In this document: in pieces, positions 45,788-54,829 of the stretch
How positions within the stretch are numbered: the first letter of the stretch is position 1
How the letters are laid out: the number at the start of each line of letters is the position of its first letter
From: Winogradskyella ludwigii
Lineage (GTDB): Bacteria; Bacteroidota; Bacteroidia; Flavobacteriales; Flavobacteriaceae
Direction of reading: 5' to 3'
Assembly: GCF_013403985.1 (NCBI RefSeq)
Contig: NZ_JABFDF010000004.1
Location: 391,112 to 455,111 of the forward strand
DNA length: 64,000 nucleotides
The notes under the pieces: model-generated
What the model saw: the letters and a program-made list of their open reading frames with translations, nothing else
Databases searched by the model: none
What the model was told of the DNA's origin: nothing
Translations under genes and position numbers: made by a program

Positions 45788-46831
45788 TTATTTATTAATA
45801 CCTTGAGAAGATAAATAACTGTGATAAGCTCTCGCATTGTTATTATGCTGGCCTAAAGTTTTGGCAAACTTATGATAACCTATACGCTTCGCATCTGCAG
45901 CAAAATACAAATAACTGTGTGTTTCGGGTTTTAAAACAGCATTAATAGCCGATAAATCTGGCATCGCAATAAGTCCTGGAGGTAAACCAGTATTCTTATA
46001 AGTGTTATAAGGAGAGTCTATTTCCTTATGAATATTTAAGACACGTCTTATAATGGTGTTCTTATATTTAGGTAATTGATAAGCTGCAAATTTTAAAGTT
46101 GGATCTGCTTGTAACGGCATACCAATACGTAATCTATTAAGATAAACACCTGCAACTCTGGGTTGCTCATCGGCTTGTTTGGATTCTTCGTGAACAATAG
46201 ACGCCAAGGTTATGATTTCATTTGGGCTTAAATTCAATTTTTTAGCTTGTGCTTTTCTTGTTTCTGTCCAAAAACGATTATACTCTGTTAACATTCTATC
46301 TCTAAATGTCTCTGCAGATGTATTCCAGAAAAACTCATAACTATTTGGCAAATACATACCTAAAGCTGTTGCTTTATTAAAGCCATTTTTAGTCAAAAAT
46401 GCTTCGTCTGTCATTGCGTTTAATAAAGACAGACTATCAGCTTCAATTTGTGTACTTATTCTTTCTGCTAAGTCTGCAATACTATGTTGATTGTTAAACG
46501 CAATTTTAAGAGGTAGATTTTTACTTCTTATAGAATTAATAATATCATTATTATTCATGCCTTTAGTAATAGCAAAACGTCCCGCTTTAAGGTTGGTAGT
46601 GTACCTTTTCTGGTTGGCAAGTGCATCAAATGCTTCAATATCGTCTAAAAGTGGTTCTAATTGCGAGCGTACTTCAGGGTACGTAGCATTGGTTGGTACA
46701 TAGATGTATGCCGTTTCATTTTCGAAACTTGTATTTGGAGAAAACATAGCTCCATATATAAAATAGGCTACATAAGCGCAAATCAATAAACCAATAAGAG
46801 CAATAGCCCAAAGTATTTTTTTAATGTACAT
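45788..46831 (-). CDS. mltG: Endolytic murein transglycosylase MltG
   Basis: A 347-residue inner-membrane enzyme that ends nascent glycan strands. One transmembrane helix at about 7-27, then a LysM-like subdomain and the YceG-type catalytic core: LASIVHEESKQADEQPRVAGVYLNRLRIGMPLQADPT contains the catalytic Glu, with YNTYKNTGLPPGLIAMP after it. Length is normal. Between the GNAT gene (3 bases) and DUF2279 gene (one base to the GTG), so part of a single minus-strand message beginning at dapF. Confidence 0.95.
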   Translation of the reverse strand: MYIKKILWAIALIGLLICAYVAYFIYGAMFSPNTSFENETAYIYVPTNATYPEVRSQLEPLLDDIEAFDALANQKRYTTNLKAGRFAITKGMNNNDIINSIRSKNLPLKIAFNNQHSIADLAERISTQIEADSLSLLNAMTDEAFLTKNGFNKATALGMYLPNSYEFFWNTSAETFRDRMLTEYNRFWTETRKAQAKKLNLSPNEIITLASIVHEESKQADEQPRVAGVYLNRLRIGMPLQADPTLKFAAYQLPKYKNTIIRRVLNIHKEIDSPYNTYKNTGLPPGLIAMPDLSAINAVLKPETHSYLYFAADAKRIGYHKFAKTLGQHNNNARAYHSYLSSQGINK

Positions 46832-46833
46832 AG

Positions 46834-47358
46834 TTAATCGTTAATTCGTTGTAATAGATATTCGTTAGTATAATTTTTACCGTCGAAACTCCAATCTTTT
46901 TTTAATCCAATTTTTTCAAAACCATTCGTTTTAAATAAGCTTAAACTTGCTGAATTAGTTTCAGAAATATTAGCATAAACTTGACGCAAATGTAAAGTTT
47001 GAAAACAATAATTCACTAACAATTCTAGAGCTTCTTTACCATAACCAAGATTTCTATTGGCTTTATCTTGAATAAGGATTCCAATACCTGCACGCTTATT
47101 TTTTATATCAAAATCAAACACATCAATTAAACCAATGGTGTAATCGTTGTTATCACAAATTGCTAACCGTAATTGTTTCGCTTCAAAAATATCTTGCTGC
47201 GCATTTTCGAGATATTGTTTTATTAAAAATCTCGAGTATGGTGTTTGTGTATCACTCAATTCCCAAAGTTCAGTATCGTTTTCAATACTGTAAACAAACT
47301 CTAAATCTTCAGGTTCTAAGGCTCTTAAATAAATTTGTTTTCCTTTTAAACTTACCAT
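46834..47358 (-). CDS. GNAT family N-acetyltransferase (RimJ/RimL-like)
   Basis: A 174-residue acetyltransferase. It begins with the strand IYLRALEPEDLEFVYSIEND and has the CoA site in GIGILIQDKANRNLGYGKEALELLVNYCF (NRNLGYG in place of R-x-x-G-x-G). NSASLSLFKTNGFEKIG ends the domain. The RimJ/RimL style suggests an N-terminal amine substrate but the identity is not readable. Its first seven bases overlap the end of dapF, so it is translationally coupled to it. Confidence 0.88.
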   Translation of the reverse strand: MVSLKGKQIYLRALEPEDLEFVYSIENDTELWELSDTQTPYSRFLIKQYLENAQQDIFEAKQLRLAICDNNDYTIGLIDVFDFDIKNKRAGIGILIQDKANRNLGYGKEALELLVNYCFQTLHLRQVYANISETNSASLSLFKTNGFEKIGLKKDWSFDGKNYTNEYLLQRIND

Positions 47359-48131
47359 TCTAATTCGCCTTTAAAAACTTGTTTTGCAGGTCCTACTAAC
47401 CAAATGTTGTTGTAACCATTTTCCTCACTATTAAAGGTTACCTTGAGTATACCTCCTGGTGTTTTTAAACTCACTGCATTACTTTTGGTTTTACCACTTT
47501 TATGCATAGCTAAAGCGACTGCAGTAACACCTGTTCCGCAAGAAAATGTTTCATCTTCTACTCCACGCTCATAAGTTCTTACCGCAAAACTTTCGGCAGA
47601 TAGTTGCTCTACAAAATTGACATTACTACCTTTTTCGTTGTAAGGTTGGCCATATCTAATTTTTGCACCATTAGCTTTGACTTCAAAATTAGATAATCCT
47701 GAAACCATCTCTACATGATGAGGAGAACCTGTGTCTAAAAACTGATGGTTATCATAAGCTTCAATTTCAGAAATATCTTGCATTTGAAGATGAACTGTTC
47801 CGTTTTCAATTTTAGCTTTATGCAAGCCATCTATTGCTATAAACTCTGTGTAGTTTTCAATGACACCTAAGAATTTAGCAAAAGCTACAATACATCTTCC
47901 TCCATTACCACACATGCTGCTTTCATTACCATCTGCATTAAAATAGACCATTTTAAAGTCTACATCTTTATCGTTTTCTAAAAGAATAAATCCATCTGCA
48001 CCAATACCAAAACGTCTGTCGCAAATTTCTGCTATACGTTTAGTATCCGTTTTATCTATGTTTTGTAAACGATTATCTACGATAACAAAATCGTTTCCTG
48101 TGCCTTGATATTTATAAAATGTCATAATCAT
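47352..48131 (-). CDS. dapF: Diaminopimelate epimerase
   Basis: A 259-residue enzyme converting LL- to meso-diaminopimelate for cell wall and lysine. The two catalytic cysteines are Cys74 (SSMCGNGGRC) and Cys198 (ETFSCGTGVTA), each in a conserved motif. The start at 48131 gives MIMTFYKYQGTGNDF; the Met at 48125 is equally possible. CAAATATA at 48142-48149 (minus TATATTTG) is a -7 candidate. First gene of the dapF-GNAT-mltG-DUF2279 run, divergent from htrA. dapA at 26505 is in the same pathway. Confidence 0.97.
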   Translation of the reverse strand: MIMTFYKYQGTGNDFVIVDNRLQNIDKTDTKRIAEICDRRFGIGADGFILLENDKDVDFKMVYFNADGNESSMCGNGGRCIVAFAKFLGVIENYTEFIAIDGLHKAKIENGTVHLQMQDISEIEAYDNHQFLDTGSPHHVEMVSGLSNFEVKANGAKIRYGQPYNEKGSNVNFVEQLSAESFAVRTYERGVEDETFSCGTGVTAVALAMHKSGKTKSNAVSLKTPGGILKVTFNSEENGYNNIWLVGPAKQVFKGELEW

Positions 48132-48173
48132 ATATAAGAGGCAAATATAAGAATATTACACTGTATTATGCCT

Positions 48174-48214
48174 TGTTAAAGCGTCGTTAAATTTGACGTT
48201 AAATAGTCGTTAAA
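48174..48214 (+). promoter_or_regulatory. Four phased GTTAAA direct repeats upstream of htrA
   Basis: (T/C)GTTAAA occurs at 48174, 48185, 48197 and 48208, start-to-start distances 11, 12 and 11 bp. They sit about 90-130 bases before the htrA ATG and 18 bases before a -7-like TAAATTTC (48232-48239). Direct repeats one helical turn apart are what OmpR/PhoB-type regulators bind; E. coli CpxR, which controls degP, uses a comparable GTAAA repeat. The same GTTAA pair at 11 bp precedes the two-component operon at 12.7 kb. Confidence 0.5.
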
Positions 48215-48303
48215 ATGAAAAACGAAACTAATAAATTTCTAATTTTAATCGTTAGTTAAACACAAATAGTAATAGAATAGTTAAACTTAAAACTGAAAAA
48301 AAC

Positions 48304-49716
48304 ATGAAGAAGATTCTAACATTAGTATGCGTTTCGGCATTAGGTGGCCTATTAACCCTTGGCGGTTATAAACTTTTTATTGAAAACAATAATAATCAAT
48401 TAGCTGTAGAACAGTCCGCTGAGTTCCCTATGGTTGTGCCTACAAGCAATACTGTAAACGCAATAAATAACAACACAACTTTGACGCCCAATTTTATTGA
48501 AGCAGCAGATAAATCTATACATTCTGTGGTACACGTAAAAAACACAGCGATTGTAAATGCACCAACGAGTATGCAAGATTTGTTTTACGGACGAAGTTCA
48601 CAGCGCGCTCAAGTAGGAACAGGAAGTGGCGTTATTATTTCTCCAACCGGTTATATTGTAACTAATAACCACGTGATTAGAAATGCTAACGAAATTAGCA
48701 TTACGTTAAATAACAATAAATCTTATATGGCCGAGTTAATTGGTACAGATGAAGCTACTGATATTGCTTTATTAAAAATTGAGCCAGATGAAGATTTACC
48801 ATTTATGGCATTTGGAGATTCTGATAGCGCAAAAATTGGAGAATGGGTGTTAGCCGTTGGTAATCCTTTTAACTTAAACTCTACAGTTACTGCAGGAATT
48901 ATTAGTGCAAAATCTAGAGACTTATCGGGTAAAAACATGCAGTCTTTTATACAAACTGATGCCGCTGTAAATCCAGGTAACTCAGGAGGTGCTTTGGTAA
49001 ATACAAATGGAGATTTAATTGGTATTAACACCGCTATTTCGTCGCAAACAGGTTCTTATATTGGATATTCTTTTGCCGTTCCAAGTAATATTGCTAGAAA
49101 AATTGTGAATGATATCATGGAATATGGTAATGTTCAAAACGGAATTCTCGGTGTTGTTGGAGGTGCTCTTAATAGTAAAGCGTCTGAAGAATTAGGAACA
49201 GATACCACTGAAGGCTTTTATGTTAGCGATGTGCAAGAAGACACAGGTGCAGAAAAGGCAGGTATTCAATCTGGTGATATTATTAAGAAAATTGATAATG
49301 TAGAAATTAATAAATTTTCAGACTTAACCGGTTATTTAAAAACAAAAAGTCCAGATGATGTTGTAAACGTAACTTTATTAAGAGATGGAGACGAAAAGGA
49401 ACTACCTGTAACCTTATTAAAGATCTCAAGCTATAATTTACCAACTATTGGACTTATTAAAAATGCATCAGAAAAAGATCTTAAAAACTTTAAAGCTGAA
49501 TATGGCGTTAAAATCTCAAAGTTAGATGAAGCTAATAAATTATCTTGGAATAAAAATGGTGTTGAAGAAGGTAGTATTATCACAAAAATTAATAGTAAAA
49601 AATTATATTCTATAGATGATGCTCAAAATGCCATCAAAACAAGACAATATAACGAACACCTTCAAATTGAAGTGATCAATAATCAAGGTGAAAAAGTAGT
49701 GTTTAATTTTAGATAA
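48304..49716 (+). CDS. HtrA/DegP family periplasmic serine protease
   Basis: A 470-residue trypsin-fold protease with two PDZ domains. An N-terminal membrane anchor or signal spans about 5-24. The triad is His123 (TNNHVI), Asp153 (TDIALLKI) and Ser227 (NPGNSGGAL). The first PDZ (about 270-375, GILGVVGGAL, GAEKAGIQSGDIIKKIDNVEI) is followed by a weaker second one (about 385-470). It degrades or refolds damaged envelope proteins. Divergent from dapF across 172 bases that hold the phased GTTAAA repeats; a very strong terminator follows it, so it is monocistronic. Confidence 0.94.
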   Translation: MKKILTLVCVSALGGLLTLGGYKLFIENNNNQLAVEQSAEFPMVVPTSNTVNAINNNTTLTPNFIEAADKSIHSVVHVKNTAIVNAPTSMQDLFYGRSSQRAQVGTGSGVIISPTGYIVTNNHVIRNANEISITLNNNKSYMAELIGTDEATDIALLKIEPDEDLPFMAFGDSDSAKIGEWVLAVGNPFNLNSTVTAGIISAKSRDLSGKNMQSFIQTDAAVNPGNSGGALVNTNGDLIGINTAISSQTGSYIGYSFAVPSNIARKIVNDIMEYGNVQNGILGVVGGALNSKASEELGTDTTEGFYVSDVQEDTGAEKAGIQSGDIIKKIDNVEINKFSDLTGYLKTKSPDDVVNVTLLRDGDEKELPVTLLKISSYNLPTIGLIKNASEKDLKNFKAEYGVKISKLDEANKLSWNKNGVEEGSIITKINSKKLYSIDDAQNAIKTRQYNEHLQIEVINNQGEKVVFNFR

Positions 49717-49736
49717 AAAAGTTGTTATTATTTCGT

Positions 49737-49783
49737 AATAAAGCCTCTTCAAAGTATGATTCTTTGAAGAGGCTTTATTTTTA
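49737..49783 (+). terminator. Strong intrinsic terminator after htrA
   Basis: AATAAAGCCTCTTCAAAG (49737-49754) pairs perfectly with CTTTGAAGAGGCTTTATT (49762-49779), 18 bp, 7-base loop, followed by T. A-rich flanks on both sides make it potentially bidirectional. Confidence 0.95.
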
Positions 49784-50020
49784 TTTAAAGATACTACGAA
49801 AACGTTTGAAATATAGTACTTTTGCAAAAAATAAGAGCTAATTTTAGTTAGAATAAGTACAAAAAAAGCAATTTATTTTGGCTTTATATTTCACTTAAAC
49901 CATAGTATCAATTAGGTTTATTTTCCATTAGAGGCAAAAAATAAAGACAGTGATTATTGTATTAATTTCAATCTAAAAATAGTATTTGAAACTAAATAAA
50001 AACTAAAACCACACCAAAAA
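49784..50020 (+). other. gapA leader region
   Basis: The 237 bases between the htrA terminator and the dehydrogenase start hold no gene. TACTTTTG at 49817-49824 is a full -7 match, though with no good -33 element at the right distance; it would give a leader of almost 190 bases. I see no clear riboswitch or strong hairpin in that leader. Confidence 0.4.
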
Positions 50021-51469
50021 ATGGGATTTAACGAATCTTACGAAAAAGAATTAGCTTTTCAAGCTGATCGTCGCAGAGCAACTGTTGAGTTTATTAAAAT
50101 TATTAGCGATTTATGGTACGATAAGTCTATTGAACTTGTCATATTTAGAAATCAGTTAATAGATAGAAATGTAAGCGAAATTTTAAACTTGCATGAGTAT
50201 GCTGGAGCCTTTGTCCAGAAACCAATTTCTATTTTTGATTCTGTTGAAATTGCACAAGCCATTAGTACTTTAAACTTACCACCTTCCAAATTAGATATTG
50301 GAAAACTAACTTACGAATTCCATTTAGAAGATGAAAAATATGGCAATGCTACAGCTTTTGTTTCATCTAAATTAGGAGAAGCTAAAGACAATAAAAGTAT
50401 AAAACCTAAAGATGTTGTTCTCTATGGTTTTGGAAGAATTGGTAGATTGGTGGCACGCGAATTAATGACACGTACAGGAAAAGGAACACAATTACGATTG
50501 AGAGCAATTGTAACTAGAGGCGAGATTACTGAAACTGTGTTAGAAAAAAGAGCGTCCTTATTAAGGAATGATTCTGTACATGGTGATTTTTCAGGTATGG
50601 TTAGTACTGATATAAAAAACTCAGCTTTAATTATTAATGGAACAACTGTAAAGATTATTTCTGCTAATGCACCTGAAGATATTGATTACACAACATATGG
50701 AATCAATAATGCGTTGGTAATTGATAATACTGGAGTATTTAGAGATAAAGAAGCGTTAAGCAGACATCTCAAAGCCAAAGGTGTAGACAAAGTTTTATTA
50801 ACTGCTCCAGGGAAAGGTATTCCCAATATTGTACATGGTGTAAATCATACAGAACACAATCCGGATAAAGTAAAAATAGTATCTGCAGCATCTTGTACAA
50901 CAAATGCTATTACTCCTATTTTAAAAGCTATTGAAGATTCTTTCGGAATTAAAACGGGCCATTTAGAAACTATTCATTCTTATACAAACGACCAAAACTT
51001 AGTAGATAATTTCCATAGTAAATACAGACGTGGTCGTGCTGCTGCATTAAACATGGTGATTACAGAAACTGGAGCTGGCCAAGCGGCAAGTAAAGCATTA
51101 CCATCTCTAGAAGGTAAGCTAACATCTAATGCCATTAGAGTTCCTGTTCCAAACGGATCTTTAGCTATTCTTAATTTAGAATTAGAACAGGAAACATCTG
51201 TAGAAAGCATAAATACCATTATGAAAAAGTATGCATTAGAAGGTGATTTAGTAGAACAAATTAAATACGAAATGCGTGACGAATTAGTATCTAGTGATAT
51301 TATTGGCAGCTCTGCTCCTGCTATTTATGACAGTAAAGCAACCATTGTTAGAAAAGACGGAAAAAACGCTATACTATATATATGGTATGATAATGAATAT
51401 GGTTATAGCCAGCAAGTTATTAGGTTAGCAAAATACATTTCTAAAGTAAGACGCTATGCTTATTATTAG
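50021..51469 (+). CDS. Glyceraldehyde-3-phosphate dehydrogenase with N-terminal extension
   Basis: A 482-residue protein. The catalytic enzyme spans about 130-482: the NAD-binding GFGRIGR is at 136-142, the nucleophile Cys292 in SAASCTTNAITP, and the C-terminal WYDNEYGYSQQV ends it. Residues 1-128 are an extra helical domain (ADRRRATVEFIKIISDLWYDKSIELV...) not found in standard 330-residue enzymes but regular in the long Bacteroidota form; its function is unknown. The second conserved domain shows HSYTNDQNLVDN with the catalytic His. Terminators stand on both sides, so it is its own transcription unit. Confidence 0.92.
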   Translation: MGFNESYEKELAFQADRRRATVEFIKIISDLWYDKSIELVIFRNQLIDRNVSEILNLHEYAGAFVQKPISIFDSVEIAQAISTLNLPPSKLDIGKLTYEFHLEDEKYGNATAFVSSKLGEAKDNKSIKPKDVVLYGFGRIGRLVARELMTRTGKGTQLRLRAIVTRGEITETVLEKRASLLRNDSVHGDFSGMVSTDIKNSALIINGTTVKIISANAPEDIDYTTYGINNALVIDNTGVFRDKEALSRHLKAKGVDKVLLTAPGKGIPNIVHGVNHTEHNPDKVKIVSAASCTTNAITPILKAIEDSFGIKTGHLETIHSYTNDQNLVDNFHSKYRRGRAAALNMVITETGAGQAASKALPSLEGKLTSNAIRVPVPNGSLAILNLELEQETSVESINTIMKKYALEGDLVEQIKYEMRDELVSSDIIGSSAPAIYDSKATIVRKDGKNAILYIWYDNEYGYSQQVIRLAKYISKVRRYAYY

Positions 51470-51494
51470 ATATTATGGAAAGAGAAAAATAATT

Positions 51495-51523
51495 AAATCT
51501 TGCCTCAGGGCAAGATTTTTTTT
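51495..51523 (+). terminator. Intrinsic terminator of the GAPDH gene
   Basis: AAATCTTGCC (51495-51504) pairs with GGCAAGATTT (51509-51518) around TCAG, followed by a run of eight T. It begins 26 bases after the stop. Confidence 0.95.
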
Positions 51524-51626
51524 ATGATTATAAAACTGAATTACAGCGACTTAAAAACCTAAAGTATTTAAGAGACTGTATTGTTTAAAAAATCAACATC
51601 TGAAATATAATTTATGACGTATATAA

Positions 51627-51659
51627 TTTGCGTTATAATTTTTTGACGCTATATGTTTG
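51627..51659 (+). promoter_or_regulatory. Candidate promoter of the coiled-coil protein gene
   Basis: TTTG (51627-51630) is followed after 21 bases by TATGTTTG (51652-51659), full matches to both Bacteroidota elements with acceptable spacing. The leader to the ATG at 51738 would be about 70 bases. Confidence 0.5.
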
Positions 51660-51737
51660 ATAATTTCTTTATGATATCCTTATAAAATTATTACCTTGTC
51701 AACCAATTAATTTAAAACAACCAAAATTACCTCTAAG

Positions 51738-52364
51738 ATGAAATTCTTGACTAAAGTTTCTGTAATTCTACTAGTGACATTCAGTTTACAAATAACAAAC
51801 GGACAATCAAACGATGACGATGCTGAAGACAAGCTGTCATTAAATAGCGGTACAATTGATAGCCAATTTGAATATATCTTTAAAAAATCTGGTAATTTTA
51901 AAGGTACCAACGGACAGAAGTATGAAGCCGTTAAATTCTCGTGGCTTTTAACGCTAAAATCGCATGTTCTTGATTCTTTAAAAACAACGTACACTAAATT
52001 AGAAAATTCCGAAAAAGTAGTTGGAAATCAAACTAAAGAAATTGAAGAGCTAAAAAGCAAACTTGCAAATACGCAAAGTAACTTAGAACAAACAGACTCA
52101 GAAAAAAACAATATGGCTTTACTTGGTATGCAAACTAGTAAAACCAATTATAATGTTATTATGTGGTCTATCATTGCTGGTTTATTTGCTTTTTTATTGT
52201 TATTTATCTATAAATTTAAAGGTAGCAATTCTTCAACACGTGAAGCCAAACTAAGACTTGATGAAGTAGAAACAGAATTTGAAGACCACAGACGTAATGC
52301 CTTAGAGCGTGAGCAAAAAGTAAGACGTCAGTTACAAGACGAATTAAATAAGCATAAGTCTTAA
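51738..52364 (+). CDS. Exported coiled-coil membrane protein of unknown function
   Basis: A 208-residue protein. A signal peptide (MKFLTKVSVILLVTFSLQITNG) is followed by an acidic patch, a conserved block LSLNSGTIDSQFEYIFKKSGNF, a coiled coil from about 85 to 130 (TYTKLENSEKVVGNQTKEIEELKSK), a transmembrane helix at about 140-158 and a second charged coil to the end. Relatives from memory are often mislabelled 'tRNA (guanine-N1)-methyltransferase' since they lie upstream of trmD; it has no methyltransferase motif. Here an acyltransferase gene separates it from trmD. Function unknown. Confidence 0.7.
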   Translation: MKFLTKVSVILLVTFSLQITNGQSNDDDAEDKLSLNSGTIDSQFEYIFKKSGNFKGTNGQKYEAVKFSWLLTLKSHVLDSLKTTYTKLENSEKVVGNQTKEIEELKSKLANTQSNLEQTDSEKNNMALLGMQTSKTNYNVIMWSIIAGLFAFLLLFIYKFKGSNSSTREAKLRLDEVETEFEDHRRNALEREQKVRRQLQDELNKHKS

Positions 52365-52469
52365 AACTCAAACATTAGATGACCAACTTTAATTAAAACA
52401 AGGCAACCGTAAATTAATTGAAAATAAAAGCCAATACTTTTGATTAAAAAACTAAAGATAATTTAAAAC

Positions 52470-53558
52470 GTGTCATTAAAATCAGACAATAGAGTTTACC
52501 TGTTAGACTTGTTTAGATTTATTGCAGCTTTAGTCGTTGTTCTTTATCATTATTTATTTAGAGGTTATTCTGCCGATAATTTGTCTGATTTAAACTTTAG
52601 TGAAATCAGTGCTTATTCTAAATATGGTTTTTTTGGTATTAATATTTTCTTTATTATCAGTGGTTTTGTCATTTCACTCTCTATTAAGGAAGGCTCTTTA
52701 ATAAAATTTGTGATTTCAAGAGTTTCAAGACTATATCCTGTTTATTGGATTTGTGTATTTCTGACCTTTATAGTGATTATACTATTTGGTGCTCCAAGAT
52801 TTAATGCAGAGGTTAGTCAGTTTATTTTAAACCTTTCTATGTTTCATAACTATCTAAGAATAGAAAGTATTGATGGAGTGTACTGGACACTTTTTATAGA
52901 AATGAAATTCTATATTTTTGTAATTGGTTTTTATTTACTCCTAAATAAATTTAAAAAACTAAAATTAGATTACTTAATTTATACTTGGTTAACGCTTTCT
53001 ATATTGTATGTATTTTTTAATGAACTTTTAATTTTTAGAATTGCTAAAGCCTTCTTTATTTTAGATTGGAGTTCGTATTTTATAGCAGGAATTATTTTCT
53101 ATCAGGTTTACAACAATAAATTGAATTTAAAATACTTCTTATTATTATCCGTTACTTTATTAATTTCATTACAACACACTATTTTAGAAACTGTAAAAAA
53201 GGCTAATCATTTTAATACTGAATTTTCTCCGATTGTAGCTTGTAGTATAATTACCCTGTTTTATTTACTAATGTTACTCGTTGCTTGCAACAAATTAACA
53301 CGTCTTAATTCTTCAAAATTTATTAAAATTGGGATGCTAACATATCCATTATATTTACTTCATCAAAAGATTGGATATATTATTTTTGATAATTTAGGAG
53401 ACGTCGTTAATAAATATGTACTCGTAATTTCCACAACGTTTTTAATGGTTGTTTTATCATATATATTAAGCGGATTCTATGAACCTAAGGTATCGTATTA
53501 TTTAAAATCTAAATTAAAACAGCTATCAATAAAGTACCTAAACGTATCTAAAAATTAA
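52470..53558 (+). CDS. Acyltransferase family 3 (OafA-like) membrane protein
   Basis: A 362-residue inner-membrane acyltransferase with about ten helices. The conserved start YLLDLFRFIAALVVVLYHYLF has the catalytic-site His in LYHY; FFGINIFFIISGFVISLS, SRLYPVYWICVF and DGVYWTLFIEMKFYIFV are further family motifs. It transfers acyl groups to sugars of a surface glycan or antibiotic. The start is GTG 52470; no ATG suits. TACTTTTG at 52435-52442 is a -7 candidate with a short (14-base) spacing to TTG. The gene is placed between the coiled-coil protein and trmD and may be a later insertion in that pair. Confidence 0.88.
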   Translation: MSLKSDNRVYLLDLFRFIAALVVVLYHYLFRGYSADNLSDLNFSEISAYSKYGFFGINIFFIISGFVISLSIKEGSLIKFVISRVSRLYPVYWICVFLTFIVIILFGAPRFNAEVSQFILNLSMFHNYLRIESIDGVYWTLFIEMKFYIFVIGFYLLLNKFKKLKLDYLIYTWLTLSILYVFFNELLIFRIAKAFFILDWSSYFIAGIIFYQVYNNKLNLKYFLLLSVTLLISLQHTILETVKKANHFNTEFSPIVACSIITLFYLLMLLVACNKLTRLNSSKFIKIGMLTYPLYLLHQKIGYIIFDNLGDVVNKYVLVISTTFLMVVLSYILSGFYEPKVSYYLKSKLKQLSIKYLNVSKN

Positions 53559-53634
53559 AGAACATATTTGATAGTTCTGAATATTTATAAATTTCTTCAA
53601 TTAGCCCTATCTTCGCAACCTATTTTAAGAAATT

Positions 53635-54312
53635 ATGCGCATAGATATTATAACTGTATTACCAGAACTTTTAAAAAGTCCGTTTGAAGCCTCTATTTTA
53701 AAACGAGCTATTGAAGCTGGTTTGGTAGAAGTACATTTTCACAATTTAAGAGATTTTGCAACAGGTGGATACAAATCTGTAGACGATACACAATTTGGAG
53801 GAGGAGCTGGAATGGTAATGACCATAGAGCCTATAGATAAATGTATTTCAAAGCTAAAAAACGAACGTAATTACGACGAAATTATTTATATGACACCTGA
53901 TGGAGAGCAGCTTAACCAAAGTATTGCTAACCAAACCTCTTTAAAAGAAAATATTATTATTCTTTGTGGTCATTATAAAGGAGTAGACCAACGTGTACGA
54001 GATAGATTTATAACTCGGGAAATATCGATTGGAGATTATGTACTCTCTGGTGGCGAATTAGGAGCAGCCGTTTTGTGTGATGCGATAATCCGTTTAATTC
54101 CTGGAGTATTGGGTAATGAAACATCTGCCTTAACAGATTCATTTCAGGATAATTTATTAGCACCACCAATTTATACTAAACCTAGAGAATACGATGGTAT
54201 GAAAGTGCCAGAAATATTATTCAGCGGTAACTTCCCAAAAATTGAAAAATGGAGAGAAGAACAAGCTTATAAAAGAACACAAGAAAGGCGACCAGATTTA
54301 TTGGAAGATTAA
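53635..54312 (+). CDS. trmD: tRNA (guanine-37-N1)-methyltransferase
   Basis: A 225-residue SPOUT-fold enzyme that methylates G37 to prevent frameshifting. [22 protein letters not shown] opens it; the knot shows [35 protein letters not shown] and [13 protein letters not shown] with [14 protein letters not shown]; and the C-terminal [22 protein letters not shown] is typical. The order with rplS downstream is conserved across bacteria, with one small gene inserted here. TATCTTCG at about 53607 is a weak -7 candidate. Confidence 0.98.
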   Translation: MRIDIITVLPELLKSPFEASILKRAIEAGLVEVHFHNLRDFATGGYKSVDDTQFGGGAGMVMTIEPIDKCISKLKNERNYDEIIYMTPDGEQLNQSIANQTSLKENIIILCGHYKGVDQRVRDRFITREISIGDYVLSGGELGAAVLCDAIIRLIPGVLGNETSALTDSFQDNLLAPPIYTKPREYDGMKVPEILFSGNFPKIEKWREEQAYKRTQERRPDLLED

Positions 54313-54331
54313 TAAAAAAATATTTTAAATA

Positions 54332-54652
54332 ATGGATAGCTCAACAGAAATACTTTTTACAGTAGGTCAAATTATTAGTAGCTTTTCTACATTGATTCTA
54401 TTGATTGCCTCAATTATTCTTTTTGTTAAAAAGAAAACTTTGGCTACATGGTTAATTTTAATTGGTAACAGCATGGGCTGTATTACATATATAGGTAGTA
54501 TATTTCTTAGTTTTTTTGCAGGTAAAGAAAGTATGGATACATTTTTAATAGCTCAAGGTATTTCTACAATTGTTCAAAGCATGTTCTATTTAATATTTGC
54601 TATTGGTTTAATACTATTAGTCTTATCTGAATTTTCAAAAAAACAGATTTAA
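54332..54652 (+). CDS. Small membrane protein of unknown function
   Basis: A 106-residue hydrophobic protein with three likely transmembrane helices (about 9-28, 37-62 and 72-98) and a basic break after the first one (VKKKTLATWL). No motif that I can name. Nineteen bases after trmD and in the same direction, so probably on the trmD transcript; rplS has its own promoter after it. Codon use and AT content do not differ from neighbours, and the ATG is the only sensible start. Confidence 0.55.
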   Translation: MDSSTEILFTVGQIISSFSTLILLIASIILFVKKKTLATWLILIGNSMGCITYIGSIFLSFFAGKESMDTFLIAQGISTIVQSMFYLIFAIGLILLVLSEFSKKQI

Positions 54653-54726
54653 AAGCCTATTCTGTTTATAATTATAGTCTCGAATTAGCCTAAAAACCAA
54701 CACACTAAAATTTCACACCCAAAGTA

Positions 54727-54756
54727 TTGCCAATAAACAAAAAAGTATTATTTTTG
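54727..54756 (+). promoter_or_regulatory. Promoter of rplS
   Basis: TTG (54727-54729) is followed after 19 bases by TATTTTTG (54749-54756), an excellent match to the Bacteroidota -33/-7 elements at standard distance. Transcription would begin near 54762, leaving a leader of about 65 bases before the ATG. Confidence 0.7.
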
Positions 54757-54829
54757 CAAACCAATTTGGACTAACCTCTGGCGAGAATCGTGAATGTTAC
54801 TTTGAATTAACTATTATAAATAAAACAAA

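Noticed and set aside
52435..52442. Strong promoter for the acyltransferase gene
   Set aside because: TACTTTTG is a good -7 match but the TTG upstream is only 14 bases away, shorter than the normal range; kept only as a candidate in the gene entry.
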